Of a stretch of DNA of 64,000 nt, positions 36,923 to 49,907 are shown piece after piece. Position 1 is the first letter of the stretch. Every line of letters begins with the position of its first letter. This stretch comes from Paraspadella gotoi (lineage: Eukaryota; Chaetognatha). The position numbers and the translations under genes were made by a program. Below the pieces are notes generated by a model. The model was not told the origin of the DNA, did no database searches, and worked only from the letters and a program-made list of their open reading frames with translations. The stretch spans positions 4,716,421-4,780,420 of the forward strand of contig CM119271.1 of assembly GCA_051294375.1 (NCBI GenBank), in the 5' to 3' direction.

Positions 36923-38059
36923 CGCCCGTCTTAGTGACGATCGTTCATGTCTTTATGAAGTTTATTAGACACGCCAGCCTTAACGCCAATTTATCGTTTA
37001 ACACAAGAACCTTAAAAGATAAAATCATGAGAACGAATAAATCATGAAATAAAAACTAAATACGGAGGGATATTCGAGTATATCTAGTATATATTCTTTT
37101 GAGACTCAGGTATGTGTTAAAAACAAATGATATAAATTGATCAGAAACAAGGTTTTCTTTCCCTTTTTTTTTTAATAAAATAGGGAGCGAGAGGTAGTTA
37201 GGGGACGGATTTGAAAACAGGATGAGTCGGTCCCATATTACCTCGCCTCGTGCTAAGCATGTAAAGACTACAGAGCTTATTTTTTTCGGTCTCGAAATAT
37301 ATCCGATCGAAATAAAACTGGTATTTTTCCCCCTTTTTTTGTAAATAAAATTGACGGCGACGGGACAACGAATACTAAGGGCGAAAGTGATTTAAAAACT
37401 GATATGAACGGAACGTAATTTTGGAATCGTGTAACAAAAACCGAAAAGATGTCCTTTGATCGTTGACAAACTGACAACTAAATCTCGTATGGGTTAATGG
37501 GCAAAAATAAACGCGATTAAAAAAAAAAGTTGATGATCTAAGAAGAGCGATCATCACAAAATAAACTCAATGCTATATGAGGAGATTGAAATGATATAAT
37601 TGGCTCTTATAATGAAAATAACGTCTTTAGGTATGCTTGCCTCTTACTCGCACTGTACAAAATATCGAAAACAAACAACGCGCTAAAACTAATTGGAATA
37701 AAAATATATAGGTTAAAAAACTAATTGGAATAAAAATATATAGGTTAAAAACCTAAAATGGCCGCGGAACGACTCACAATACGAAGACCTTGTTGCCTTT
37801 CTTGTAAACGAGCTCGGGATAAAAATAAAAACAATAACCGGGGACGCTAATCGTTAAAAAAATTGTTGAACAAAAGAGTTCGACTACACGAGACGATTAT
37901 GTATAACTAATCGATGTAAAAAAGACTTAAAATATAAAGAATCGTTTATAGTTATGTTTTTAATGTAGAATGATATCGGTGTTGCGCGATTATGAATTTT
38001 TTTTTTTGATAACTACCGCTTTCCCCTCAGCGATTTCGTATTCCCAAACTGATAAACTC
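36923..38059. other. Spacer between the acidic protein and the AT-hook gene
   Basis: AT-rich, probably the 3' untranslated region of the AT-hook gene plus the upstream region of the acidic protein gene. Apart from a duplicated 34-bp unit near 37686-37750, nothing was recognised. Confidence 0.6.
37682..37750. repeat. Tandem duplication of a 34-bp unit
   Basis: AACTAATTGGAATAAAAATA-TATAGGTTAAAAA occurs twice head to tail with almost no difference, suggesting a recent duplication. Confidence 0.9.
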
Positions 38060-38500
38060 TCACTCGGTCTTTGCTTCTTCTTTCGAAGCGTCGGCCGACG
38101 CTTTTTCCTTGTCGGCGTTCTCGGCGCCGGCCTCGTCTCCCTCGGCGCTCTTCTTAGGGCGGCCGCGACGCCGGCCCCCCTCTTTGGCGGGCTTGGCCTT
38201 TTTGGGCGGAGGCGTGTAAACGATGCCTTTGGCGGCGTTACGAGTTTGACGACCGGAAGTGGACGACGCGAGATCACCGACCACCTTGACGTTGATGTAA
38301 GAGGAACAAAGAGAGAAGAGAGAGAAACAAATTAATAAAAAGAAGCATCGAGTCCAAACCAAATTTTGACCACACTTTCACCACCATCTACACGACCTTT
38401 ATACCTTTGAGGCTTCGGCGACGAGTTTTTCCGAGGCGCTTTTTCTTTTGCTTCCGGTCGAGGCCGCTGCTCCACCGTTTATCACCGCTGCGTCCGCCAT
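38060..38500 (-). CDS. Small AT-hook chromatin protein (HMGA/HMGN-like)
   Basis: Two exons, 38500-38405 and 38284-38060, join in phase to give 106 residues. The N-terminus is Ala-rich (MADAAVINGGAAAS). A basic centre contains KRKSASEKLV, RQTRNAAKGIVYTPPPKK and one AT-hook-like core, GGRRRGRPKK. The tail is acidic and Lys-, Ala- and Glu-rich. This composition is that of high-mobility-group non-histone chromosomal proteins, which bind the minor groove of AT-rich DNA through the RGRP core. A single hook and no nucleosome-binding HMGN motif leave the exact family open. Confidence 0.75.
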
Positions 38501-39153
38501 GTTTGTGCGTTTCGTCAAAGTTTCAACTCTCTCACTCCGCGACAACAATTTTATCTCTCTCTGCTGCTTCTTCTCTCTGACTTCTCTCGAACTCTCAATA
38601 CCTGAGAAAAAAGGGACACGTGAAAAGGTGGAAACAAAATTTCTTCCACAATCGTTAAGATATTGCAAAAAAAAAAAACAACAACAACAATTACAGAAAT
38701 AATTGCTTTAAACTTTCTAATGTACATAATAGTTAATTGAACCGTTCAATTATAGAAAATTTGAAATGCGACGTTGATATCATGCTGTAAAAAAAAACGG
38801 AATGACGACTTTCGCCCTTGTTTGTCATATTTGTGTGTGGCTGATCAACTCTAACGAGTATTTTTTGCAGTAACTTAAAAAAAATAACAAGCGTTAAAAC
38901 GAGAAAATACTCGTCAAGTCCCGACATATCACACTATGACGAAATGAAGAAAACAATGGGTGAAAATTTTTTTTTGAAAATAACTGTTTTGATAAAAACA
39001 AAAACGTTAAATGAACTGAACGAGTTCTTAGGTATGTGAACAGAACGGGTAAGAAAATAATAGTAAACAGCGGCTTTCTATATCGAGTTTGTCTATAAAG
39101 AAAGGCTGGAATGTATGGTCCAGGCAAAGGTCGAGGACAACTCTCCCTTAGTC
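38501..39153. other. Spacer between AT-hook gene and HP1
   Basis: AT-rich; it must hold the AT-hook gene promoter and the HP1 3' end. Nothing specific was recognised. Confidence 0.6.
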
Positions 39154-39946
<793 letters not shown>

Positions 39947-40369
39947 CTTTGTTGCGCAAAACAAAACGGAAGGAAATTAACTGCAGGAAAAAAACCAAAC
40001 AAAGTATAAATCAACATAATTGTTTCAAACATTTTTTATTTTTTGGCGTTAACGATTAAAATGACAAAACAGAAAACTTTCATAAAAGCGAAAAGTTTTT
40101 ATTTATAACTAGCTTTATAATTTATCATAGAAGCAACCAAATAATTTTTCTAATGAGAAAACGATGGTATCACAGGTACGTAATTTCGCAAACGAAAACC
40201 CCACATTTAAGGTTAATACTATTAAAAGACGCAACAATCACAATCCCAATGTTCAACCAATTCCAAAATGAGCTCGTCATGAGATGCGTATAGTTTTTAA
40301 TATCTGGAATAAAAAAATTGCACGTCGGAAGAAGTTCACAATTTCGATCGCCCAAGCCCAGTTGCTTCT
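39947..40369. other. Spacer between HP1 start and GPAM stop
   Basis: AT-rich. It contains the HP1 5' region and the probable GPAM 3' untranslated region. No other element was seen. Confidence 0.6.
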
Positions 40370-43300
40370 TCACAGAACGAATCTATGAACGTCGTCGACG
40401 AAGGTCTTCAACTTGGCGTCGTCGCAATACTCGTCGGTGAGTCCGATCATCTCCGTCTCCGGATAAGTCTGCACAACCTCCATCGCCTCCAGCGTCTTGA
40501 GGCAATTGCGGATGAGATCGGCTCCGGCGGCCTCGGGGTGGTCGAGCCGCGTCGCAGCTCGGGACAGGACCTCCGTCACCAACTCCCGCTGAGAAGCGTC
40601 GCTGTTGAGGAGGAGAGAGAGAGAGCGGACGGTGGTGCCGTAGGAGGCCAAGTGGGGCGCCAGGAAAGAAGCGTACCAGGAGATAGTAACTAAATTTAAA
40701 TAATAATTAAAATAATAATAAACATCAACAAATTAACGGGCCTCAAATAAAAGCCTTACCAGCGCCGTTCTCGCCGAGTCCCAGCCTCTGAGAGCCGCCC
40801 ATGTGATAAAGATGCCGATTTCCGTCACGAGCGACAAAGTAATGGTGATTATCGTCGTCGTCGTAGTCGTCGCTGTCGTCATCGTCGTAGGCGATATCCG
40901 AATTGAGATTTTTGCGGAGCCGATCGTTGCGCCATCCGTCGCCGGCGCCGCCGACGTCGCCTTCTCGAGAAACGAGAACATCTCCGGTGACGAAAGACTC
41001 GACAACCGAGTTGACGGCGTCGTCCACAGAAGCGCAGGGAGGGACGAAAAGAAATTCGTTCTGCGGGAAATTAAGTTATTGATGTCGAATCCTCTCAATA
41101 AAGAAATTGCATCAACTAACGATGACCTTCGCCAATAGCGATTTCACCACTCCTGCAATCTGACCCTCGTAACATTTCCGGATGAAATTTCGATCAGGTT
41201 AACGATTTTTATATATATATCCATAAACCTTAAACCACCTTAAACCACCAAAGCCTGTCCAAAGTCAGGGGCAAGATAGCTTATTTATTAAATGAATGGA
41301 TAATTTTTATATTGGTTGTACCAATTTCATAAGATCCTTTAATTTTTTTGGGATCATTTTCAAGTGCCCCTTATCCGTCTCTGTACTTGGAGTAACTTGA
41401 CGATTCTCAAGGCTCCTTGCAAAATTGCCTCACGCTCGACGGCGACGGACTCGGGCCGTTGCGACCAAATCGAGGCCAGGTCAGCGTCGAAAGCGTCGAC
41501 GGCGGCGATGGCGACGGCAGATTCCAAAGCGAAAACTCCGACGACGGGGTTGGCGTAGTAGAGGAGTTCGAGGGCGAACGGGAGGCGAAGGTTAGGGATG
41601 TAGACGGTAGGGGTGACTGGATCGGCAGGGTTTGAAGGGTCGTCATTAACCTCTACCGCCTCCGTGCGCTTTGCCGACACCAGATGCGGTCCCAGCATCG
41701 TCAGTCCATAAGCGACGACGGCCTCCGATACGCCGGAGAAGGCCAGACTTCGTCCTTTGGCCTCGATCTCACGTCTCAGCTCGCTCACCGTTCCCGCCAA
41801 CTCTTCGACGGTGGCGCCCGTACGAAAGCGAGTCAGCAACGCGAAGGCCGTCAAGGCGGTGGCGCTAACGGCGGAGACGCGAGAGGCGTCGTAGGCGGCG
41901 TGGGCGGCGAGTTTCTTGATGACGGTGCGGTTGGCGTCGGTGAGGTTGAGAGAGAGACGCTCGCCGAAGACGTCCGTCGCGGAACCGAAACGGGAGACGG
42001 GCGAGGAGAGAGATTCCGGCGGAGTGTCCAAGCAGGAAGGAGGGAGTTGACGCCGAACGTTGGATGAGACAAACTCTTGGAGGGAGAAGGGTTGGGAGAA
42101 GGAGACGCGACAGGAGCCAACGTTGTGGGTAAAGAGGGTAAGAGAGGACCTGGTCGACGGGAAATGTCAAAAAAAAAATATCTTAATAGAAAGGAAAAAA
42201 AAAATATTTAAAGTGCAACACAGCTCCTCACTTAAGAATGTGCACGAAAGACTCTTTCGGCTTTGGCCATCCTAACTGCTCGTCCACGAAGTTTCCGTCG
42301 AGGATTCGATCGTAAGTGATGCCGACGGGGACGATGAGGGCGTCGGGAATGACTCCCGATTGGAAACTCTGTACCAGAACGGAGAGGAGGCCGCACTTGG
42401 GCATCAGGGTTTTGCCGGAACGGGAACGACCACCTTTATCAAGATAAAAAAAAAAAAATTAAAATTAGTATAATACTATTAATAGATGAATAAACACTTC
42501 CGTTTTCATAAAAGGTAATCTCCGGAGTCATCACCTTCGAGGAAAAACATGAGATTGGAATTTCGCTTGAGAACTTGTTCGACGTATGTGTGAAGGATGG
42601 AGCGATAAACAACGTCGCTAAGAGAAGTAAAACAAATTTAAACTCTCTTTTCAACCCCACCCCAAAATCTTGTTTCCCTCACCGAGGACTCGAAGCTCCA
42701 ACGTCAATGCGCCGCTTGACGAAGAATCCTCCCAACCACCGCATCAACGATCCAAAGATGCTTACGTCCAGATTGTCGCCGGCGGCGATCAATGGGACGG
42801 GGATGTCGTTCAGAACCTGGGGGGGGGGGATGAGAGAAAGGTGACGATTAGGAAAGTTTCGGATCATGTCGAACGGAGATCGAACTCACCATAAATAACT
42901 GTAGTAGGATATAGTCCATGTGACTTCGATGTAGCGGTAGAAACACAAGGGATACCTAAATAATTGAATATTAAAATTTAGTAATACAATTAATAAATTC
43001 CTGTAAAATTGAAGAAAATTTAAATAAAAAAAGACTAATATCGCACCTCCTTCTCCAGGGCTTCCTTGATGAGTTGAAGTTCCCCGTCGTGAAATACGAC
43101 TGAGTTGAAAGGGACGCGGAGCAGCCGTAGCAGCAGCCAGGCGCAGAGTCGCAGCAGGACCGACGACGCGTTGGCGGCCATCGACATCAGCAGCTTGCGG
43201 GCGCGAGACTCATGCTTTCGGAGCAATTCCGTGAACCTGACTCCTTTGGTGTCGATTCCGCAGTCGACCTCCTCCGTCGCCGCCACCTGCACCGCCTCTG

Positions 43301-44051
43301 ACACGCGTTGGTGATTGATCACGCCGGAAATGACGTTGTGCGGGGTGACGACGACGCGTCTCGACGCCACGTGGTAACTGAATGAAAATGGGAGTTAAAT
43401 CAAGTTATACCAACGAAGTCGAAAACTTTCTAGGCAAGCTTAGAGACGAGTTTACACTCCTGTCGATAAAAAGCAATCTCTCCGTTTCCATCCCCAACCT
43501 TCGTTCAACATCGACACTTACAGAAGACAAACGTTCCGCGCCATAAAGTTTCGCTTCCGGTAAATCTTGTCGACGCGCAGAAGATCGCGAAGAGGGCGAC
43601 TTCCCAAACCCAACTCGATTTTGTTGTGGCTTTGCACGCAGCAGGAGGAGCAGCATCGCGCGGAGAATGGCCGATCGCGAATTTTGGAGAGAACTTCTTG
43701 GTCGGAAGGAAAGTGTTTGAATCGGGCAAGTTGATCTGAAGGAGTTGGGGAAAAGACAATAGACTCTCAATAAGCCCGACTTTTTTCCTCGCATATCCCG
43801 CCGTCTTCTGTCGAACCTTTCATGATAGATTTTTTCTCAAGCGGCAAATCTTGCTCGGTCCTAATCTTCTCTCTCTCTCTCCGCTGATCTTGCCGTCTCT
43901 TCGTTCTCTCGTCGTGATCGAAGAAGTTCGGTTCGTTGGCGCGCACCATGCGCCGCCTATCAGGTGGGCGCGGGGGGGTCACACGGGCGTCGCCGGCGCC
44001 ATCGACGGCGCCGTTGGCGTAGCGATAATCGACGGCGGGAAAGACGGTCAT
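40370..44051 (-). CDS. GPAM: Glycerol-3-phosphate acyltransferase, mitochondrial type
   Basis: Transfers an acyl group from acyl-CoA to glycerol-3-phosphate, the first step of glycerolipid synthesis, at the outer mitochondrial membrane in the family. Ten exons in phase: 44051-43817, 43735-43522, 43377-43047, 42955-42890, 42816-42683, 42617-42535, 42433-42232, 42149-41387, 41060-40760, 40689-40370. The product is 882 residues; human GPAM has 828. Motifs: RPFSARCCSSCC near the N-terminus as in GPAM; catalytic motif I LHRSHMDY (H-x4-D); GGFFVKRRID; motif III FLEGGRSRSGKT; motif IV VPVGITYDR. The C-terminus ends RFVL, like the human FVVL end. An acidic low-complexity insert (DDDDSDDYDDDD) sits in exon 9. 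A GPAT2-type paralogue cannot be excluded. Confidence 0.92.
41241..41331 (+). repeat. Dispersed AT-rich repeat, copy 2 (GPAM intron 8)
   Basis: The fullest copy: CACCAAAGCCTGTCCAAAGT, then TTATTTATTAAATGAATGGA and TATTGGTTGTACCAATTTCA. See the copies at 23706, 54166 and 54724. Confidence 0.75.
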
Positions 44052-44410
44052 GTCGATCGATTATTGAGCGAGTTGATTGGGAAGGAGGGGAAGTAGAGAG
44101 TCACATTTTTGGCCGGTGAAAATTTAGCAACCGTATTTTTTAGTTAGTTTTTCTGTTCGAGTTAATTTGATTTCCGACGATGGATTAACAACAAAATCAA
44201 CAACAACAACAACAATGGGTGAGGTAATTTAACAAGTTTTTTTTGTCTCTATGTGAATAACGAAATGAAAAATATCTGCGGGAAAAATTGTGGAAACGTA
44301 TTTAAATATAAACTTTTTAGTTAACGCTTAACTATCAAAAAAGAAATGCAAGCCATCTAAGACAAAGTCGACCAAATAACAAAAATGGAAACTCGACAAA
44401 AGAGAATAGT
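44052..44410. other. Spacer between GPAM start and RPL34 stop
   Basis: AT-rich, with a short CAA repeat near 44190-44215. It contains the GPAM promoter region by position. No defined element was recognised. Confidence 0.6.
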
Positions 44411-45173
44411 TTATTTCTTGGCGGGCTTCTTCTTCTTCTTTCCCGGGGCGGAGGCGGCGGCAGCCGCCTTCTCCGCCGCCTGTTGGGCTTTGAGGACCTT
44501 GACGACGATCTTTTGCTCCTCGATTAGGAACGCGCGGATGATCCTGTTGGGGTATAAAAATTAAAAATTAACTTCACCATTGTTACGAGTCTGAGTATTA
44601 AATAACAAATATTTCAAAGTAAAATAGCGCCTCCCCTGACCTTTCTCTGACTGCGGCCGCGCAGAGATTTCCCCCATAAGCCCGGGAGACCCTCTTGTGC
44701 CTCTTGGACATGTTCTTTAGCGCCGTGGGTCGCGCCGGCTTGATGCCCTGCAGTCGAAAAAGCAAATATCAAAATTGTTGTTACATTATTTTTATTAACA
44801 GAGATAGATTTTTGTATTATCAGGTCGTTAGTTAATATCTACTCTGAAGTACTTAGTAATGGATTATTATTTTTTCTTTTGTGGTTTGTTGTTATCAGTT
44901 GTCATTAGCTTTTATACAAATTTTATTGAGCTCTGTCGTNNNNNNNNNNTGTTGTTATCAGTTGTAATTAGCTTTTATACAAATTCTATTGAGCTCTGTC
45001 GTGGAAATCTTCGGCACCTGCAGCTTGACGCCGGTGTCGCCGCATCGCGGAATCTTGGCCGCCTTCTTTTGGTAGAGATAGACGAGCTTCCCTCCTGGTG
45101 TCTTGGAGATGCGACGCTTGTTGCTCAGCGTCGAGTACGACATTCGTCGTCGGAGGCAAAGACGTTGAACCAT
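44411..45173 (-). CDS. RPL34: Large ribosomal subunit protein eL34
   Basis: Three exons in phase: 45173-45018, 44747-44641, 44543-44411, giving 131 residues (human 117). Conserved blocks: [48 protein letters not shown], and [20 protein letters not shown] Lys-rich tail ([10 protein letters not shown]) ends the protein. The two CxxC pairs that I recall in other animal L34 proteins are not intact: CGDT and CAAA appear in their places. The gene is a component of the cytosolic 60S subunit. Intron 1 contains the only assembly gap of the window. It is divergent from the thioredoxin gene 287 bp away. Confidence 0.95.
44940..44949. other. Assembly gap of 10 N in RPL34 intron 1
   Basis: Ten Ns, flanked on both sides by the same 53-bp sequence (44887-44939 and 44950-45002) with two differences. 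The gap is probably a false join of overlapping or allelic contig ends. Confidence 0.9.
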
Positions 45174-45460
45174 TTTGATTTCTCGTTTAAAACCTTTCTC
45201 GGTCGACAGAAAAAAATCCTAGATGGCTTTTTTTATTCTAGTTTCTGTGGGAAGATAAAAAAAAAATATTTTAAATTTCTTGCATTGACGAAAATTTGCA
45301 AAATTTGTTCCGAACACAACACAATCAAATGTTCAAGCGTATTATTACAATTATTTTAAGTTTAAACGTAAAAATTCATCGAAAATAAAAGGTTTACAAT
45401 ACGCTGCCAACGCGTTACTTTTTCAATTTTTTTTTAAATTGCGGTTCTTTTCGACGCGAA
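45174..45460. promoter_or_regulatory. Divergent promoter interval, RPL34 and thioredoxin
   Basis: The start codons of RPL34 (minus) and the thioredoxin gene (plus) are 287 bp apart, so both promoters must lie here unless upstream non-coding exons exist. No TATA or named site was identified. Confidence 0.45.
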
Positions 45461-46424
45461 ATGTCATTCATTGCTTCCTTCCTGGGAATCGGAGCCAAAA
45501 ACGTCAACCAAAGCGAAAACACAAACGAAGCTGCTGCTGCTGCCGCGGCCTCCGCCGTCCTCGTCGCCGCTTCCATGGAACAACTCGAAAAAGAGATCAA
45601 CGGCGCGGATGCCAAAAAGGTAAGAAACATAAGAACAGAACAAATGATAAGTTCACAGGATTCGTCAGGAATAAATAAAAAGGTTCAACTTTCAATTCGA
45701 CCAATCGTGACACGATAACGGAAAAGCCTTCTTCATCCTCAGCTGGTGGCGATCGACTTTTACGCCCCCTGGTGCGGCCCCTGCAAAGTGATCGGTCCAG
45801 AATTCGAGCGGCTGGCTTCAGTCGCCCCGTACAACGACCGCACCAAAGTCTCTTTCGTCAAGTGCGACGTGGAGGCGGTCAAAGAGGCGCAGGAGAAGTA
45901 CTCCATCAAGGTAGACAACTCGTAAAACGGGAGATCATCATATCGTTGGGTTTTAAAAATTCGAGTAACACCGAGCACTCAAGAAACATAAAATATGTTT
46001 TTAAATGATCACGTTGCTACACAAGTATGATTAAAAATTACACATACATATAAAAGGTCTTATGGTACCTTTCCTTCTTACCAAATACAAACTTAGTTGA
46101 TGCAGTATTACCAGACTTACAAACGTTTAAAATATAATTGGGACAAACCAATGGACCAACCAATGGACCATCCGACCGACAAGTGACTTTTAGAGTTGAA
46201 CCGAGAGTACTCTCGGCGCAACTAAAAAGTGAAGGTTATGATTAAAAATCCTGTATTCCTATTCCGAAAATCATTAGCGTCTCAAACCCCCCCCCCCCAC
46301 ATTTTTCGCGGTTCAGAGCGTCCCATATTTTCTCTTCATGAAAAACAAATCGAAGGTGGCGGAAATGTGTGGGGCAAACAAGGAAAAGCTGAAGCAGTTG
46401 TTGGACGAAAATATAGCAAATTGA
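45461..46424 (+). CDS. Thioredoxin
   Basis: Three exons in phase: 45461-45619, 45743-45910, 46317-46424, giving 144 residues. The thioredoxin fold has the active site [10 protein letters not shown] (redox Cys pair), the strand [10 protein letters not shown], the cis-Pro loop KSVPYFLF and a final helix [15 protein letters not shown]. It reduces protein disulfides in the family. The N-terminus carries about 40 extra residues ([14 protein letters not shown], then an Ala-rich run) compared with the classical 105-residue protein. It is not a clear mitochondrial presequence. Confidence 0.92.
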
Positions 46425-47265
46425 TGGTTCACGGGTGAAAGAATGGTTTCGTTTATGATTCGTAATACATTTGAAAGTAAACGAAGCGAGAACTATTTAA
46501 TAGTAGTATTTGTAAGTTTATTTTTTTCCAGACAGTATCTGCAGTTGGTAAAAAGCAAAATCAGGATGGGAAAGAAGTACAACAAAAAGAAAACGTTAGA
46601 CATTCAAATAAAAATAAATTATGTTACACTATAAATGCATTCATTGTGAACTTTTAAAAGAGGGACTATTGAACTCAAATTTTTTTATTTCCTTAAAACC
46701 AGAAATAATTAAGACAAATATTCCTAAACAATATATACTACCAGTAACACATTTCGAAAAACAGGGAAGGTAATGACTGGATAATTGACTAGCAGGTACA
46801 AAGACAAACGATAAACTGGTTGATAAAAAAAAACATTCAGCTGTCAGTACTGCCGTAATCCACAATGGCACCTGAGTATTTAATCGACAAATCAAATAGA
46901 ACGTTCTGGACATATCGTGACGAGTGAGGGAAAAAAAGACGTTAACGGTTAACAGCGTTATCTTCGAAAGATGACTAAAGAGAAATTGAAAGGCAGGTAC
47001 AAACTTTTACAATTTGTAAAGGAAAAAAAAGACCAATCACCAAAAACCTCTTATTCGCTTCATTAACTATTTCTACTTCCTAAAATCCTAAAATCATTCA
47101 TTCCATAAATACAAATCGAAGCAAAATGGACTAATAAACAATCCACGACAGAGGTCCAAACCGATATCTATCAAATCCCCCAAATTAAAATACAGAAACA
47201 TTCCCACATTCCTAACAGTCCTTTACGTAACCAAACACAACGCCCGTGAAATCCTCGGCGCTGGA
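46425..47265. other. Convergent spacer between thioredoxin and zinc-finger genes
   Basis: AT-rich 3' flanks of two convergent genes. AATAAA near 46605 may end the thioredoxin transcript. Nothing else was recognised. Confidence 0.55.
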
Positions 47266-49023
47266 CTAGGACGCCGTGGTGGTGTCAGCGGGTAGCACCT
47301 CGTAGTTAAACTCGTGAGTCTTGACGTGCTTCGAGAGGTATTCCTTCCGCAGGAACCGATTGCCGCAAGTTTGGCAAACAAACTTTTTTTCAAGAAGCTC
47401 GTGGACGCTCTCCATGTGTCGCTTGAGCCCGTCCTTGCTGGCGAGCGTCTTGTCGCACTTGAGGCACTTGTAGGCCTCCTTCCCGGGCCCGTGAATCATG
47501 ATTTTGTGCCGTCGATAGTTGGTGATGCTGGTAAAATTTTTCTCGCATTCGTCGCATCCGTACAGGATGCGCGTGTCCTTGTGAACGGCCAGCTTGTGGC
47601 GCTTGAGGTTGTAGCCGCTCTGCATGTTCTTGTTGCAGATCTCGCAGACGAAGGCGGCGGAGTCGGCGTTTTGGCCGATGGTCTTCACGGCGTTGTCGAC
47701 GGGCAGTTGGGCGACGATCTCGCCGCTCGAGGTGAAATGAAGGAGCTGGCCCTGAATCGTCTGGCCCGCTCGGTCGTCGACGTCGACCGAAGACGCGACA
47801 GAGGAATCGCCGATGATGCCGTGAACGTTTTTCCGGTGTCGCTTTAGATTGTCCGAGTAGTTGAAGACCTTTAGGCAAACATCACAGGGATGGTCGACGC
47901 CTCTGCCAGAGTCGGCACCGTGAACGCCGACGCGGTGGCGCCGCAGGTTGAAGCGGTTCTGGAAATCCTTGCGACAAAGGTCGCAATGGTAGGTCACCTT
48001 CTCCTGAACGTCTTCGTGAAAGTCCTTGTGGTGACGCTTGAGGTTTCCCTTGCTACGAAAATCCTTTGCGCAGATGGCGCAGGCGTGAGTCGTTTTGTTC
48101 TTTTTTTTGCCGCCCGTGACGCTGCTGCTATCTTTAAAGGTCGACGAAGTCGTCGAGGAAGATTCCCCCGCTAACAGCGCTTCGGCGTTTTGAAGCGACA
48201 AAATGTTATCCACCTTGATGACGGTGAAGTTCGCGGCAGAGTCGGCGGCCGGCTCAGCCTCCGAAGCGACGGCGACGGTTTCGCCCGCTCCTTCCTCGCG
48301 TCCCTCGTGCTCTTCGGCGGCGACGGGTTGGAGATGAACCAACTGACCGTTTGGTCGTATCTGAAATTGCTGCAATGACTCAGGCGACGACTTGATCACG
48401 CCCGCGGAGCTGCCGGTTGCTATTTGCGACGGGCGCGTCGAAGCCGTTTTTTGCTTTCCTTTTCCCTTGGCTGATTTATGGGTAGATTGTTGCTGCGGAT
48501 GCGATTGTTGATGCTGATGCGTCACGGTTTGTAGCTGCTGTTGCGGCTGAAGCTGCAATTGTATAATTTGTCCGCCGGAGGTGGCGGCCTGGACGATCTG
48601 ACCCCCGCCGGAAAACCCGGCGACCGGAAGTTGCAGGACGCCGGCCGAATTGACAGCGATCGGTTCCATCACGGCATAGTTGGCGGGGGCGCTGGTTTGG
48701 AGAAAAAGGGCGCTTCTGTAAAGACGCTCGAAAATGAAATAGGGGGAAACATAACAGAACTTACCTGTATACCGGCGTGAGATCGGACATCTTCCAAGTC
48801 GGTGTAGCACCTGAAGAGGATGTTGTCGACGATACCACCTGATGAAAAGTCGCCGGTCGACCATCGCCGCCTGTTGCAATCGAATAAAAGTAAAAGAAGT
48901 GATCAGGCGACGATCCGTGACTTTGCATTAAGAAGACTCACCCGTGAACGAAATGTTTGTAGGAATAAGCTCGCCGTTTGGTCCCACTTGCATGGAACCC
49001 ATGGGAATGTAAGTGATACTCAT
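47266..49023 (-). CDS. C2H2 zinc-finger protein with seven fingers
   Basis: Exons 49023-48942, 48870-48765 and 48715-47266 join in phase to give 545 residues. The first two exons encode MSITYIPMGSMQVGPNGEL and a Ser-Thr-rich part. The central part is Gln- and Gly-rich (QIIQLQLQPQQQLQ) and resembles an activation domain. Seven C2H2 fingers follow, beginning CAICAKDFRSKGNLKRHHKD and ending CQTCGNRFLRKEYLSKHVKT; three lie close together and four follow a spacer of about 60 residues. It is probably a DNA-binding transcription regulator. No orthologue was recognised. A single open frame from 48879 reads through both introns and is not the right model. Confidence 0.88.
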
Positions 49024-49907
49024 TATTCAATTTTTATTTCGAGCCCCCCTAAAAAATTTTTTCACAAAACTATGGGATCAACCCACGGGTCGTTTCTTGC
49101 GGAGAAGAAAATAAAAGGTAAAAAGTAAACATCCAATTAGCAAATAGAAATAAAAACAAAAATTCAAAAACAAAAATTTAAAAACAAAAATTTAAAATGA
49201 GATAAAAAAATCTATAATATCAACGAATGAAAATTAATACGCTGCAGAGTTTATTAAAAATAATCTCAAAAATGAGGAAAAAAGGCAAAGAAACCAAAAA
49301 TTTGTTAAAGAACGTTTGCTTAGTAACAAAGTGAGAGACGAGTACTGTTCGGCTTCAAACCGAACGACAATTGACGATATTTCCCGTCAAAGCAACGTTA
49401 CAAAAGGAAAAAATAATTAAAATTCACAAATGATGATGATGATCAGTGATTCGACAACGGAACATGACGGAATTAACAGATCCCGCAGTGGACTAAAAAT
49501 AGATTACTTGGCTTCATCGACTCAGAAACGGCGAATAATCTATCAACGGTTCTTTATGCTTTCATAACAAAAACAGAGGTTATCCGATTGATACGGTGGT
49601 ACGGAGTTTTTTGTATTAAAATTCGAAAAAGGTGCAACCCTAAGTTTCATTTTTCTATTAGTCAATAGACATTTTAGTAGTCGACATTCGACAAACGGCA
49701 GACAGCGCCGCTCAGGACAAAACAAATAAATACGGCGGATTGGCTGAAAGCAAATGACTCATAAGGCCAAATTCGACAGGAAATTAACTAATTCAAAATA
49801 AATTTGTAAATTTGGCTTTTTTTTTAAAAGATATTATCGACCAGACGTGCAATAGCCTCATCTTTAAATAAAAAAAGACTAGCATGAGTCTGACGACGTC
49901 GTGGTCG
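49024..49907. other. Spacer between zinc-finger gene and membrane protein gene
   Basis: AT-rich, with short AAAAATTT-type repeats near 49150-49200. Promoter of the zinc-finger gene by position. No exon was recognised. Confidence 0.6.

Noticed and set aside
48716-48879. Single long zinc-finger open frame starting at 48879
   Set aside because: It reads through introns in a frame that does not match the upstream exons. The three-exon model starting at 49023 is in phase and gives a natural N-terminus.
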